A DNA stretch of 64,000 nt from Pseudokineococcus marinus (GTDB taxonomy: Bacteria > Actinomycetota > Actinomycetes > Actinomycetales > Quadrisphaeraceae), in assembly GCF_037482405.1 (NCBI RefSeq), contig NZ_JBBHZZ010000001.1, forward strand, positions 682,001 through 746,000, in the 5' to 3' direction. Below the pieces are notes generated by a model. It saw only the letters and a program-made list of their open reading frames with translations. It was not told where the DNA came from and made no database searches. A program made the position numbers and the translations under genes. Below, piece by piece: positions 15,586 to 23,284 of the stretch (the first letter of the stretch is position 1; each line of letters opens with the position of its first letter).

Positions 15586-17346
15586 TCAGAGCCCCTGCGC
15601 GCGCTCGAGGGCGGCGTAGCGGCCGTCCGCGCCGAGCAGCTCGTCGCGGGGGCCGACCTCGCGGACCCGGCCGCCCTCGAGGACGACGATGCGGTCGGCG
15701 GCCCGCACGGTGGTGAGCCGGTGGGCCACGACGAGGGTCGTGCGGCCCCGCATGAGGCGGCCCAGGGCCTCCTGGACGACGCCCTCGGCCTCCGGGTCGA
15801 GCGCGGACGTCGCCTCGTCGAGCAGGAGGAGGCGCGGGTCGCGCACGAGCGCCCGGGCGATGGCGAGGCGCTGGCGCTGGCCGCCGGACAGGCGGGCGCC
15901 GCGCTGGCCGACGACCGTGTCCCACCCCTGCGGGAGCGCGTCGACGAAGCCGTCGGCGTTGGCGTCGGCGAGCGCCCGCCGCACCCTCTCGTCGGGCACG
16001 TCGACGAGGCCGTAGGTGACGTTCTCGCGCACCGACCCCTCGAAGAGCACGGGCTCCTGCGGGACGACGGAGACGTGGCGGCGCACGGTGCGCAGGTCGA
16101 GCCCGGCGGCGTCGGCGCCGTCGACGAGCAGGCGGCCGGCCGTCGGGCGCACGAAGCCCAGCACGAGGTTGAGGACCGTCGACTTGCCCGAGCCCGACGG
16201 CCCCACGAAGGCGACGACCTCCCCGGGCCGGACCTCGAGGTCGACCGCGGACAGCGCGTCCTCCTCGGCGCCGGGGTAGCGGTAGGAGACGCCCTCGAGC
16301 ACGAGCCGGCCCTCGACGGCGTCGACGGCGCGACGGCCCTCGTTGACCTCGAGGTCGGGCTCGGCGAGCACCTCGGCGATGGACCGGACCGACTCCAGGC
16401 CCCGGGCGCCGACGGGCAGGAGCATGAGCAGGCTCGTCATCGCGCCGGTGATGAGCGCGAAGTAGGAGGAGAGCTGCACGACCTCGCCGGGGGTGATGGC
16501 GAGCAGCCCCGTGAGCGACGTCGACGCCGCGGCCACGAGGCAGACGACGCCGAGCAGCTGCAGGGAGACCCACGACGCGGACGCGAAGCGGCCGTTGAGC
16601 ATGTCGAGGCGGAACCCCGCCTCGCGCACGTCGAGCGCACCCGTCGCGACGCGGTCGGCCGCGGTGCGCTCCAGCCCGTGGGCGCGCGTGATGGGCATGA
16701 GGACGGCCATCTCGCCCACGCGCGCGGCGAAGCGCTCGACCTCCTGGCGCAGGTCCTGGTTGCGCAGCCGCGAGCGGCGGCCGAGCACGTACCGCAGCCC
16801 CACGGCCAGCGGGACGGTGAGGGCGTACACCGGGAGGAACTCCGGCACGGCGACCGCCGTCATCACCACCGCGCCGACGACGACGAGCGCCGCCGACAGC
16901 AGCGGGTGGGCGATCTGGGCGAGCATGAGCTCGACGTTCTCGACGTCGCGCACCACCTTCGTCTGGACGACGGCGGCGCTGACGCGCGTGTGGAAGCCGA
17001 TGGAGAGGGTCTGCAGGCGCTCGGTGAGGGCGTTGCGCAGGTCGGCGCCCACCGTGCGCACCGCGCCCATGTACCGCTTGGTGAACTGCACCATGCCGGG
17101 GTAGTTGACGGCGAGGGCCACGAGCGCCACGGCGGTCCACAGCCACAGCTCGCGCAGGGGCCCGCCGGCCACGAGCACGTCGACGACCCGCCCGGTGACG
17201 ACCGGCATGAGCCACACGGGCGTCTCCTTGACGGCCATGCAGACGACGGCCGCGGCGACGCCCCGCCGGTGGGGCCGCAGGAGCCGCAGGGCCGAGCGCA
17301 GCGGACGCTCCCCGTCGAGGTCGGGCAGCGGTGCACGGGAGGTCAC
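15586..17346 (-). CDS. ABC transporter, fused permease and ATPase (exporter half-transporter)
   Basis: 586 residues from GTG 17346. The N-terminal half is a six-helix type IV exporter domain with many hydrophobic segments to about residue 320. The C-terminal ATPase has Walker A GPSGSGKST, the Q-loop in VVPQEPVLF, signature LSGGQRQR, Walker B RLLLLDEATSALD and the switch histidine in VVAHRL. It should work as a homodimeric exporter (MsbA/LmrA type); the substrate is not predictable. A LacI-type operator lies 32 nt upstream of the start, identical to the one before the oxidoreductase gene at 19178, which suggests sugar-responsive control. Confidence 0.9.
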   Translation of the reverse strand: MTSRAPLPDLDGERPLRSALRLLRPHRRGVAAAVVCMAVKETPVWLMPVVTGRVVDVLVAGGPLRELWLWTAVALVALAVNYPGMVQFTKRYMGAVRTVGADLRNALTERLQTLSIGFHTRVSAAVVQTKVVRDVENVELMLAQIAHPLLSAALVVVGAVVMTAVAVPEFLPVYALTVPLAVGLRYVLGRRSRLRNQDLRQEVERFAARVGEMAVLMPITRAHGLERTAADRVATGALDVREAGFRLDMLNGRFASASWVSLQLLGVVCLVAAASTSLTGLLAITPGEVVQLSSYFALITGAMTSLLMLLPVGARGLESVRSIAEVLAEPDLEVNEGRRAVDAVEGRLVLEGVSYRYPGAEEDALSAVDLEVRPGEVVAFVGPSGSGKSTVLNLVLGFVRPTAGRLLVDGADAAGLDLRTVRRHVSVVPQEPVLFEGSVRENVTYGLVDVPDERVRRALADANADGFVDALPQGWDTVVGQRGARLSGGQRQRLAIARALVRDPRLLLLDEATSALDPEAEGVVQEALGRLMRGRTTLVVAHRLTTVRAADRIVVLEGGRVREVGPRDELLGADGRYAALERAQGL

Positions 17347-17377
17347 GCGCCCATGGTCACACCGGGAGGGGCCCGGT

Positions 17378-17391
17378 GGAAAGCGCTTGCA
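17378..17391. promoter_or_regulatory. LacI-type operator upstream of the ABC transporter
   Basis: GGAAAGCGCTTGCA is a near-perfect inverted repeat around AAGCGCTT, close to the LacI/CcpA-family consensus TGAAAGCGCTTTCA. Its exact reverse complement occurs at 19117-19130. Confidence 0.65.
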
Positions 17392-17519
17392 TCGCCGTCG
17401 GGGCGCCGACCGCCGTCCCGGGAGGACCGCCCGCCCGGCCCTGACCGCCCGACCTGGCCGCCCCCTCCCGCGCCGCGGGCGCCTCCTCGGCGGCGGCGGG
17501 GTCGAGGGCGCCCCCGTGC

Positions 17520-17525
17520 TAGCGT
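17520..17525 (+). promoter_or_regulatory. -10 element of tRNA-Leu
   Basis: TAGCGT (TANNNT) ends 12 nt before the mature 5' end of the tRNA. Confidence 0.5.
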
Positions 17526-17537
17526 TCACCCCGGCTC

Positions 17538-17621
17538 GCGCGAGTGGCGGAACAGGCAGACGCGCACGGTTCAGGTCCGTGTGCCCGAGAGGGCGTGGGG
17601 GTTCGACTCCCCCCTCGCGCA
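17538..17621 (+). tRNA. tRNA-Leu, anticodon CAG
   Basis: Acceptor stem GCGCGAG (17538-17544) pairs with CTCGCGC (17614-17620), followed by discriminator A. The anticodon stem CACGG/CCGTG encloses the loop TTCAGGT, with anticodon CAG at 17572-17574. A long variable arm (class II tRNA) and a T arm with GGTTCGACTCC follow, so all tRNA-Leu features are present. The genome continues CCG, so the full CCA end is not encoded. It reads CUG, the main Leu codon in this genome. A tRNA-Leu also lies beyond fhaA in mycobacteria. Confidence 0.96.
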
Positions 17622-17631
17622 CCGCGAGCAG

Positions 17632-17660
17632 GCAGCCCCGGACCGGTGGTCCGGGGCTGC
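17632..17660 (+). terminator. Hairpin terminator after tRNA-Leu
   Basis: A perfect 13-bp stem (17632-17644 with 17648-17660) closed by a GGT loop, starting 11 nt after the tRNA. There is no clear U-run, as is common in actinobacteria. Confidence 0.75.
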
Positions 17661-17805
17661 TGCCGTCCCGACCGGGTGCCGCAGGCGCCCCGCCCCGCCG
17701 GCCCTCGCCCGCCGCTCCGCCGTCCTCGCAGGTAGCGTCGACGGCCTCGCCGCCCGCGACCCTCTCGACCTGTGGACCCCCGCCCGCTGCCCGAAGGAGC
17801 CCTCC

Positions 17806-19053
17806 GTGCCCCGCAGCCCGCTCCCCGGCGCGCACGCCGGCGCCGGCGCGACCGTGGGCCCCGCAAGCGGCCAGGGGCTGCTCGTCGCGGCGCTCGAGGC
17901 CGTGGACCAGGCGGTGTGCGTGGCCGACGTCACGGCGCCCGACGAGCCGCTGGTGTACGTCAACCCCGCCTTCACGCGCACGACGGGCTACCCGGCCGCT
18001 GACGCCCTCGGGCGCAACTGCCGCTTCCTCCAGGACGGGCTGGACGTCGGGGACGCGCCCGCCCGCATCCGCGCGCTGCTGCGGGCCGGGGCGTCCGGCG
18101 TCGTCACCCTGCCGAACCGGCGGGCGGACGGCGCCGTCTTCTCCAACGAGCTGTCCCTCTCGCCGCTGCGCGACGCCGAGGGCCGGGTCACCCACTACGT
18201 CGCCGTGCAGCGCGACGTCACGGCGCAGGTGGAGGCCGAGCGAGCCCGCGACGTGCTGCGCGCGGAGCAGGCGGAGATCGCCGACCAGCTCCAGCGCACC
18301 CTGGTGCCCGCGTCGCTGCCGCAGCTGGCCGGCTGCCGGACGGCGGTGCGCTACTCCCCGGCGACCCGGCCGGACGGCTCGCGCGGCGAGGTCAGCGGCG
18401 ACGTCTACGACGTCCTGCCCCGCCCGGGCGGGGGCTGGTACGCCTTCATCGGCGACGTCTCCGGCCGCGGTCCCCGGGCCGCGGCGACGACCGGCGTCCT
18501 GCGGTGGGCGCTGCGCGGGGCGGCGGCCGGGGAGCGACGCCCGGGGCCGCTCCTGCGCGAGGTCGGCGGCGTCGTCCGCGACGCGATGGACGGCCGCTTC
18601 GCCACGCTGGCGCTCGTCGCCCTGCCGGCGGCGGACGGCGGGGTCGACGGCGGGGGGGCCCTCGAGGACGAGGTCGTCGTCGCGCTCGCCGGCCACCCGC
18701 GGCCCGTGCTGCTGCCCGCGGAGGGGCCGCCGCGGCTCGTGGGGCGCCACGGCTCCCTCCTCGGGCTGCTGCCCGAGGTCGTCGTCCACGAGGAGCGGGT
18801 GGCCCTGCGCCAGGGCGACCAGCTCGTCCTCTACACCGACGGCGTCACCGAGGCGATGGACGCCTCGCGGACGATGCTCGGCGAGGACGGCCTGCTGGCG
18901 GCGCTCGCGGCCCTCCCTCCCGCCTCCCGCCGCGGCCCGGGGACGGCGGGGCGGACGGCGGACGCCGTCCTCGCCGCCGTCGAGCGCCACACCGGCGGTG
19001 CGGGGTCGGACGACCTCACCCTCCTCGTCCTGGCCCGCGACGGCGACGGCTGA
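17806..19053 (+). CDS. LOV-domain PP2C (SpoIIE/RsbU-type) phosphatase, putative blue-light receptor
   Basis: 415 residues from GTG 17806, which has the ribosome-binding site GAAGGAG 6 nt upstream. The N-terminal PAS domain has the LOV flavin signature GRNCRFLQ, with the photoactive cysteine at Cys72. It also has the other flavin-contact positions: Asn residues in LPNRRADGAVFSNEL and Gln in YVAVQRDV. A short helical linker (EIADQLQRTLVPASLP) joins it to a PP2C/SpoIIE domain with SGDVYDVL, GDVSGRGPRAA, LYTDGVTEAMD and GSDDLTLLVL, so the metal ligands look intact. Related proteins dephosphorylate anti-sigma-factor antagonists; light would control that here. No RsbV/RsbW partner lies nearby. Confidence 0.9.
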   Translation: MPRSPLPGAHAGAGATVGPASGQGLLVAALEAVDQAVCVADVTAPDEPLVYVNPAFTRTTGYPAADALGRNCRFLQDGLDVGDAPARIRALLRAGASGVVTLPNRRADGAVFSNELSLSPLRDAEGRVTHYVAVQRDVTAQVEAERARDVLRAEQAEIADQLQRTLVPASLPQLAGCRTAVRYSPATRPDGSRGEVSGDVYDVLPRPGGGWYAFIGDVSGRGPRAAATTGVLRWALRGAAAGERRPGPLLREVGGVVRDAMDGRFATLALVALPAADGGVDGGGALEDEVVVALAGHPRPVLLPAEGPPRLVGRHGSLLGLLPEVVVHEERVALRQGDQLVLYTDGVTEAMDASRTMLGEDGLLAALAALPPASRRGPGTAGRTADAVLAAVERHTGGAGSDDLTLLVLARDGDG

Positions 19054-19109
19054 CCCGCGGCGCCCTCCGCTCCTGACGACGCCTCCCCCGACGACCCCGC
19101 GTCCGGCGC

Positions 19110-19130
19110 TACGGTGTGCAAGCGCTTTCC
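19110..19130 (+). promoter_or_regulatory. -10 element and overlapping LacI-type operator before the Gfo/Idh gene
   Basis: TACGGT (19110-19115) fits the -10 consensus. One base later, TGCAAGCGCTTTCC (19117-19130) is the exact reverse complement of the operator at 17378-17391. A repressor bound here would block initiation, about 48 nt before the start codon. Confidence 0.65.
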
Positions 19131-19177
19131 GCCCTGGTCGGCGGACGTGACGGCGACGAGGACGGGGAGGTCCGGCG

Positions 19178-20374
19178 ATGGCGACGAGGACGACGGCGGG
19201 GACGGACGCCCCGGAGCCCCGGAGCGGTGAGCAGCGGGCCGCTGGTCAGCGGACCGAGCGGGCCGAGGGCCGTGCGAGGACGCGCGTCGCCGTCGTCGGC
19301 ACCGGCGGCGTGTCGGGGCTGCACGCCGAGGCCGTCGCGGCCGCGGACGACCTCGAGCTCGTCGGCTGCGCCGACCCCGACGTCGGCCGCGTGGCCGACT
19401 TCGCGGGGCGCTGGGGGGCGCCGGTGGCCGCGGCGTCGCTCGAGGAGATGCTCGACCGGCTGCAGGGGGCCGGCGGCGTCGACGTCGTCGCCCTGTGCTC
19501 GCCGCCGTGGCTCCACGCCGAGCAGGCGGTGGCCTGCCTGGAGCGGGACGTGACCGCGCTGGTCGAGAAGCCGGTGGCCCTCTCCCTGGCCCAGCTCGAC
19601 GAGGTCGCCGCCGCGGAGGCGGCCAGCCGCGGGTGGTGCGCGACCGTGGCGCAGCACCGCTTCGGCGGCCGGGCCGTGGGCGTGCGCGAGATGCTCCGCC
19701 GCGGCGACCTCGGCCGCGTGGACGTCGCCCTGTGCGAGACGCTCTGGTACCGGCCCGACGCCTACTTCGCCGTCCCCTGGCGCGGGCGGTGGGACTCCGA
19801 GGGCGGGGGTCCGACGATGGGCCACGGCATCCACCAGGTGGACCTGCTCCTGTCCCTCGCGGGCCCGTGGCGCTCGGTGACGGCGCGGGCGGCCCGCCGC
19901 GCGCGCCCGACGGAGACCGAGGACGTGTCCACGGCGACGGTGGAGCTGGAGGACGGCGGGCTCGCGGTCGTCGTCAGCTCGGTGCTCTGCGCGCGCGAGA
20001 CGAGCCGGGTGCGCCTGGACTGCGAGCGCGGCACGGTCGAGCTGGAGCACCTCTACGGCTACGACGACGACGACTGGACCCTCACGCCCGCGCCCGGGCG
20101 CGCGGAGGAGCTGGCGCCGGCGTGGGCGGCGACGGCGGGCGGCGGGCCGTCGGGCCACGCCGCCCAGTACCGCGAGGTGCGCCGCGCCCTGCTCGAGGGC
20201 CGCCCGCCGCCCGTCACGACGGCGGAGGCGCGCAGCACGCTCGAGCTCGCCGCCGCGCTCTACGCCTCGGCCGCCACGGGCGCCACCGTGGCCCGCGGCG
20301 AGGTGGACGCGTCTTCGCCGTTCCACGCGAGCATGCGGGGCGGCGCCGAGCCGAGCTGGTCGACGGGCGGCTGA
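19178..20374 (+). CDS. Gfo/Idh/MocA family NAD(P)-dependent oxidoreductase
   Basis: 398 residues from ATG 19178 with ribosome-binding site GGGGAGG. A polar extension of about 35 residues precedes the Rossmann fold VAVVGTGGVSGLHAEAV. The family motif for cofactor and substrate, ALVEKPVALS, holds the conserved EKP. The HRF, the GPTMGHGIHQVDLLL segment and the long C-terminal beta-sheet domain are typical of sugar and inositol dehydrogenases. The substrate is not clear. The LacI-type operator at its promoter, shared with the ABC transporter gene, argues for carbohydrate-responsive expression. Confidence 0.9.
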   Translation: MATRTTAGTDAPEPRSGEQRAAGQRTERAEGRARTRVAVVGTGGVSGLHAEAVAAADDLELVGCADPDVGRVADFAGRWGAPVAAASLEEMLDRLQGAGGVDVVALCSPPWLHAEQAVACLERDVTALVEKPVALSLAQLDEVAAAEAASRGWCATVAQHRFGGRAVGVREMLRRGDLGRVDVALCETLWYRPDAYFAVPWRGRWDSEGGGPTMGHGIHQVDLLLSLAGPWRSVTARAARRARPTETEDVSTATVELEDGGLAVVVSSVLCARETSRVRLDCERGTVELEHLYGYDDDDWTLTPAPGRAEELAPAWAATAGGGPSGHAAQYREVRRALLEGRPPPVTTAEARSTLELAAALYASAATGATVARGEVDASSPFHASMRGGAEPSWSTGG

Positions 20375-20392
20375 GGCCGCCCTGCCCGGCGG

Positions 20393-20486
20393 CCCGCTCC
20401 GCGGGAGAGCCCCGCCCGCCCGCTCCGCGGGGGAGCCCCGCCCGCCCGCTCCGCGGGGGGTGCTCAGCCGGCCCGCTCCGCGGGGG
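20393..20486. repeat. 26-bp tandem repeat derived from the 3' end of the GGDEF gene
   Basis: Copies start at 20393, 20419 and 20445 (period 26), each with the self-complementary CCCGCTCCGCGGG core. A further core at 20472-20486 lies inside the GGDEF gene and encodes its last residues (PAERA). The repeat fills the spacer between two convergent genes and may fold as serial terminator hairpins. Confidence 0.75.
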
Positions 20487-22803
20487 TGAGCACGGCCATC
20501 TCCGTCGTGGAGACGTCGTCGGCGGGCGGCGTGCCGTCGGACCACCGGTCGCCGCCCGCGCGCTTGGCGGCGTACATGGCGGCGTCGGCGCGGGCGAGCA
20601 GCGCCGCGGCGTCCTCGCCGGGGCCGGCGAGCGCGGTGCCGGCGCTGGCCGTGACGCGGTGGCGGCGCGCGGGCGGCGCGTAGGGCGCGCCCAGGGCGTC
20701 GACGACGCGCTGGGCCACGGCGGCGAGGTCGGCCTCCGCGGAGAGGTCGGGGCACACGACGACGAACTCGTCGCCGCCGAGGCGCGCCACCGTGTCGCCG
20801 GGCCGGACGGCGGCGTCGAGGCGCCGCGCGGCCTCGCGCAGGACGGCGTCGCCGACGGCGTGGCCCTCGGCGTCGTTGACGTCCTTGAAGCCGTCGAGGT
20901 CGAGGTAGACGACGCCGACGCGAGCCCCGTCGCGGGCGCCGCCGCCGACGAGGGCGGCCAGGCGCTCGGTGAGGACCCGGCGGTTCGGCGCCCCGGTGAG
21001 GGGGTCGTGCCGGGCGGCGTGGGCGAGCGCCCGCTCCGCCTCGTGGCGGGCCGTGAGGTCCTCGAGCAGCAGCACGGCCTCGCGGCGCCCGTCGCCCTGC
21101 CGCACGACCGAGGCGGTGCACGAGGCGCGCAGGCGCCGCCCGCCGGGGCCGAGGAGGCGCACCTCGACGCGCCGGGGCGGGGCGCCGTCGGCGAGGGCGT
21201 CGAGCGCCGCGGCGAGCAGGGGCAGGTCGGTCGGGTCGACGACCTCGGCGACGTCCTCGCCGGGCAGGTCGGTGCGCGCGAGCAGCCGCTCGAGGGCGGG
21301 GTTGGTGCGCAGCACGCGGCGGGGCCGCTCGTCGAGCGGCAGGACGAGCATGCCGAGGGGCGAGGCGTCGAGGGCCCGGCGGCACAGCCGCTCGCTCTCG
21401 GCGAGCGCCTGGGCGGCCTCGCGCTCGCGGGTGACGTCGTGGAGGGTCGCGACGGCGCCGTGGGCGCCCGCCGGGCCCGGCAGGGGGTGCGCGGTGACGA
21501 CGACGCGCCGCGCCGTCCCGTCGCTGCGGCGCAGGAGCAGCTCGGCGCCGGCGGTCCGGGCCCCGCGCAGGGCCCGCACGAGCGGCATCTCGTCCTCGGG
21601 GACGGGCGTCCCGTCGACGTGGAGGAGGGCGAAGGCGTCGTCCTGCGCCCGTCGCGAGGCGTCGGCGGGCACGCCCAGCAGGTCGCGCGCCGCGTCGTTG
21701 TCGAGGAGCACGCGCCCCGCGGCGTCGACGACGACGACGCCCTCCTGCGCGCTGGCGAGCACGCCGCCGAGGAGGTCGGCCTGCTCCTGGGCGCGCTCGC
21801 GGGCGCGGCGCTCGCGGGCGCCGGCGCGGACGAGGTCGTCGCGGTGGAGCGCGAGCACGAGCGTGACGAAGGTGACGACGCCCACGAGCACCTGGGCCGT
21901 CGTCGTCCGCAGCCCGGGCGGCAGCGGCTGCGTCGGGCCGAGCCCGTGCGCGGTGAGGAGGACGACGGCGGTCGCGTCGGCGAGGACGATCGCCGCCGTC
22001 CACGTCGTCGGCAGGCGGAGCCCGGCCCAGACGGCGAGCGGCAGCACGGTGAGGCCGAGCAGGACGACGTCCTCGGTGGCGGCGCTCGCGACGTGGACGG
22101 CGGCCAGGACCGTGACGACGGCCGCGGCCTCGAGGACGTCCCCCGTCCGTGCGCGCGGGGCCGGCCGGGCCGCGGCGGCGCGCCGCGGCCCGCGGGCGCC
22201 CCGCGCGCGGAGCAGGGCGGCGTCCCCGGCGGCGACCAGCCGCAGGCCGACGGCGAGGACGACGAAGGTGCTCACGGCGCCCCGCAGGCCCCACGGCCAC
22301 AGGACGAGGGGCAGCAGCTCGCCGTCGGCGGCGCTGATGACGCTGGGGCTGACGAGCGCCTGGACGAGCCCGCTGGCCGCCGAGGCCGCCAGCACGGCCC
22401 CGAGGTCGGCGGGGCGCTCGAGGCGGGGAGCCCGCCCGGCGGCGGTCGGCGGGGTCAGCCGGCGCAGGACGAGGACGGTCACGAACGAGGCGAGCAGCAC
22501 CATGGCGCCGACGGCGAGGCCGCGCGCCGGCGTCGCGCCCACCGCGGCGTAGGCGAGGACGGTCGTGCCGACGAGCAGCCCGGCGTCGCGGACGAGGCGG
22601 GACGGGCGCCCCCAGGAGCCGAGCAGCCACAGCGCCGCGACGCCACCGGCCGGCCACGCGAGGTCCAGCAGCGCCGGGTGGGCGCGCGCGGCGCCCGCGA
22701 GCGCGCCGTAGACGACGAGGGCGCCCGCGGTCCGCAGCGCGTCGTCGCGCCGGTCGACGTCGACGTCGACCGACGCCTCGCGCCACCCCGCCGGACGAGC
22801 CAT
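20464..22803 (-). CDS. Diguanylate cyclase with membrane-sensor (MASE1-like), two PAS domains and GGDEF
   Basis: 779 residues if started at ATG 22803, which has GAGGGGGG about 10 nt upstream. Longer in-frame starts reach 23031 but run through repeat DNA. The first about 320 residues are polytopic, resembling a MASE1 sensor (LDLAWPAGGVAALWLLGSW is a typical opening). Two PAS domains follow (DLLGGVLASAQEGVVVVDAAG and RRALDASPLGMLVL). The C-terminal cyclase has ARLGGDEFVVV near residue 676, so it should make c-di-GMP from GTP. RPGD, the inhibitory I-site RxxD, stands exactly five residues before it. No EAL domain is present. Ligand unknown. Confidence 0.9.
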   Translation of the reverse strand: MARPAGWREASVDVDVDRRDDALRTAGALVVYGALAGAARAHPALLDLAWPAGGVAALWLLGSWGRPSRLVRDAGLLVGTTVLAYAAVGATPARGLAVGAMVLLASFVTVLVLRRLTPPTAAGRAPRLERPADLGAVLAASAASGLVQALVSPSVISAADGELLPLVLWPWGLRGAVSTFVVLAVGLRLVAAGDAALLRARGARGPRRAAAARPAPRARTGDVLEAAAVVTVLAAVHVASAATEDVVLLGLTVLPLAVWAGLRLPTTWTAAIVLADATAVVLLTAHGLGPTQPLPPGLRTTTAQVLVGVVTFVTLVLALHRDDLVRAGARERRARERAQEQADLLGGVLASAQEGVVVVDAAGRVLLDNDAARDLLGVPADASRRAQDDAFALLHVDGTPVPEDEMPLVRALRGARTAGAELLLRRSDGTARRVVVTAHPLPGPAGAHGAVATLHDVTREREAAQALAESERLCRRALDASPLGMLVLPLDERPRRVLRTNPALERLLARTDLPGEDVAEVVDPTDLPLLAAALDALADGAPPRRVEVRLLGPGGRRLRASCTASVVRQGDGRREAVLLLEDLTARHEAERALAHAARHDPLTGAPNRRVLTERLAALVGGGARDGARVGVVYLDLDGFKDVNDAEGHAVGDAVLREAARRLDAAVRPGDTVARLGGDEFVVVCPDLSAEADLAAVAQRVVDALGAPYAPPARRHRVTASAGTALAGPGEDAAALLARADAAMYAAKRAGGDRWSDGTPPADDVSTTEMAVLTPAERAG

Positions 22804-23001
22804 GTGCGCCACCCCCCTCGCTGCGGGGCCCGTCCCCGCGCGGGGACGGGCCCCGCAGCGAGGGGGGTGGCGCACGTGGCTCGTCCGGTGGGGTGGTGCG
22901 AGGCGTCGGTCGACGTCGACGTCGACCGACGCCTCGCGCCACCCCGCCGGACGAGCCATGTGCGCCACCCCCCTCGCTGCGGGGCCCGTCCCCGCGCGGG
23001 G
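22751..23001. repeat. Triplicated palindromic repeat: direct copy, inverted copy, direct copy
   Basis: Positions 22751-22839 and 22840-22928 form a spacer-less inverted repeat of 89-bp arms with only three mismatches. A third copy (22907-23001) is identical over 95 bp to the first (22751-22845). The third copy overlaps the second through a 22-bp self-complementary block of GTCGAC units. Each unit contains the RBS and start-codon region of the GGDEF gene. The whole lies between the GGDEF gene and the divergent sulfoquinovose synthase gene. Confidence 0.9.
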
Positions 23002-23217
23002 CCGACGAGGGCCCCGCCGGTGCATCGGCACGCGCGGCGAGGTCCTTGAGCGGCGGGTGCGGCGGCTCCTCCGCCCGCCGCGGCGGCGTCCCCCGCCCGG
23101 CTCCGCGCCCGGCGCGCCTCCACCGCACCGCCCGGCCCGCCGTCCTCGAGCGCCGTCCTCGAGCGCGTCCTGACGCGCCGCACGGCCCCGCGCGCCCCCT
23201 CGGCGGCGCCCTGCGGC

Positions 23218-23223
23218 TACCGT
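23218..23223 (+). promoter_or_regulatory. Candidate -10 element of the sulfoquinovose locus
   Basis: TACCGT, matching TANNNT, about 61 nt before ATG 23285. A separate ribosome-binding site (GAGAGGGAG) precedes the start, so this would be a leadered transcript. Confidence 0.4.
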
Positions 23224-23284
23224 CGGCCCCGTCGCGGCACCGGTCGCGGCTCAGCAGCGGGCGGGGCCCGCGAGAGGGAGTCCG

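Noticed and set aside
22803..23031. Longer N-terminus for the GGDEF protein reaching 23031
   Set aside because: The extra residues are translated repeat palindrome. ATG 22803 has its own ribosome-binding site and directly precedes the membrane domain.
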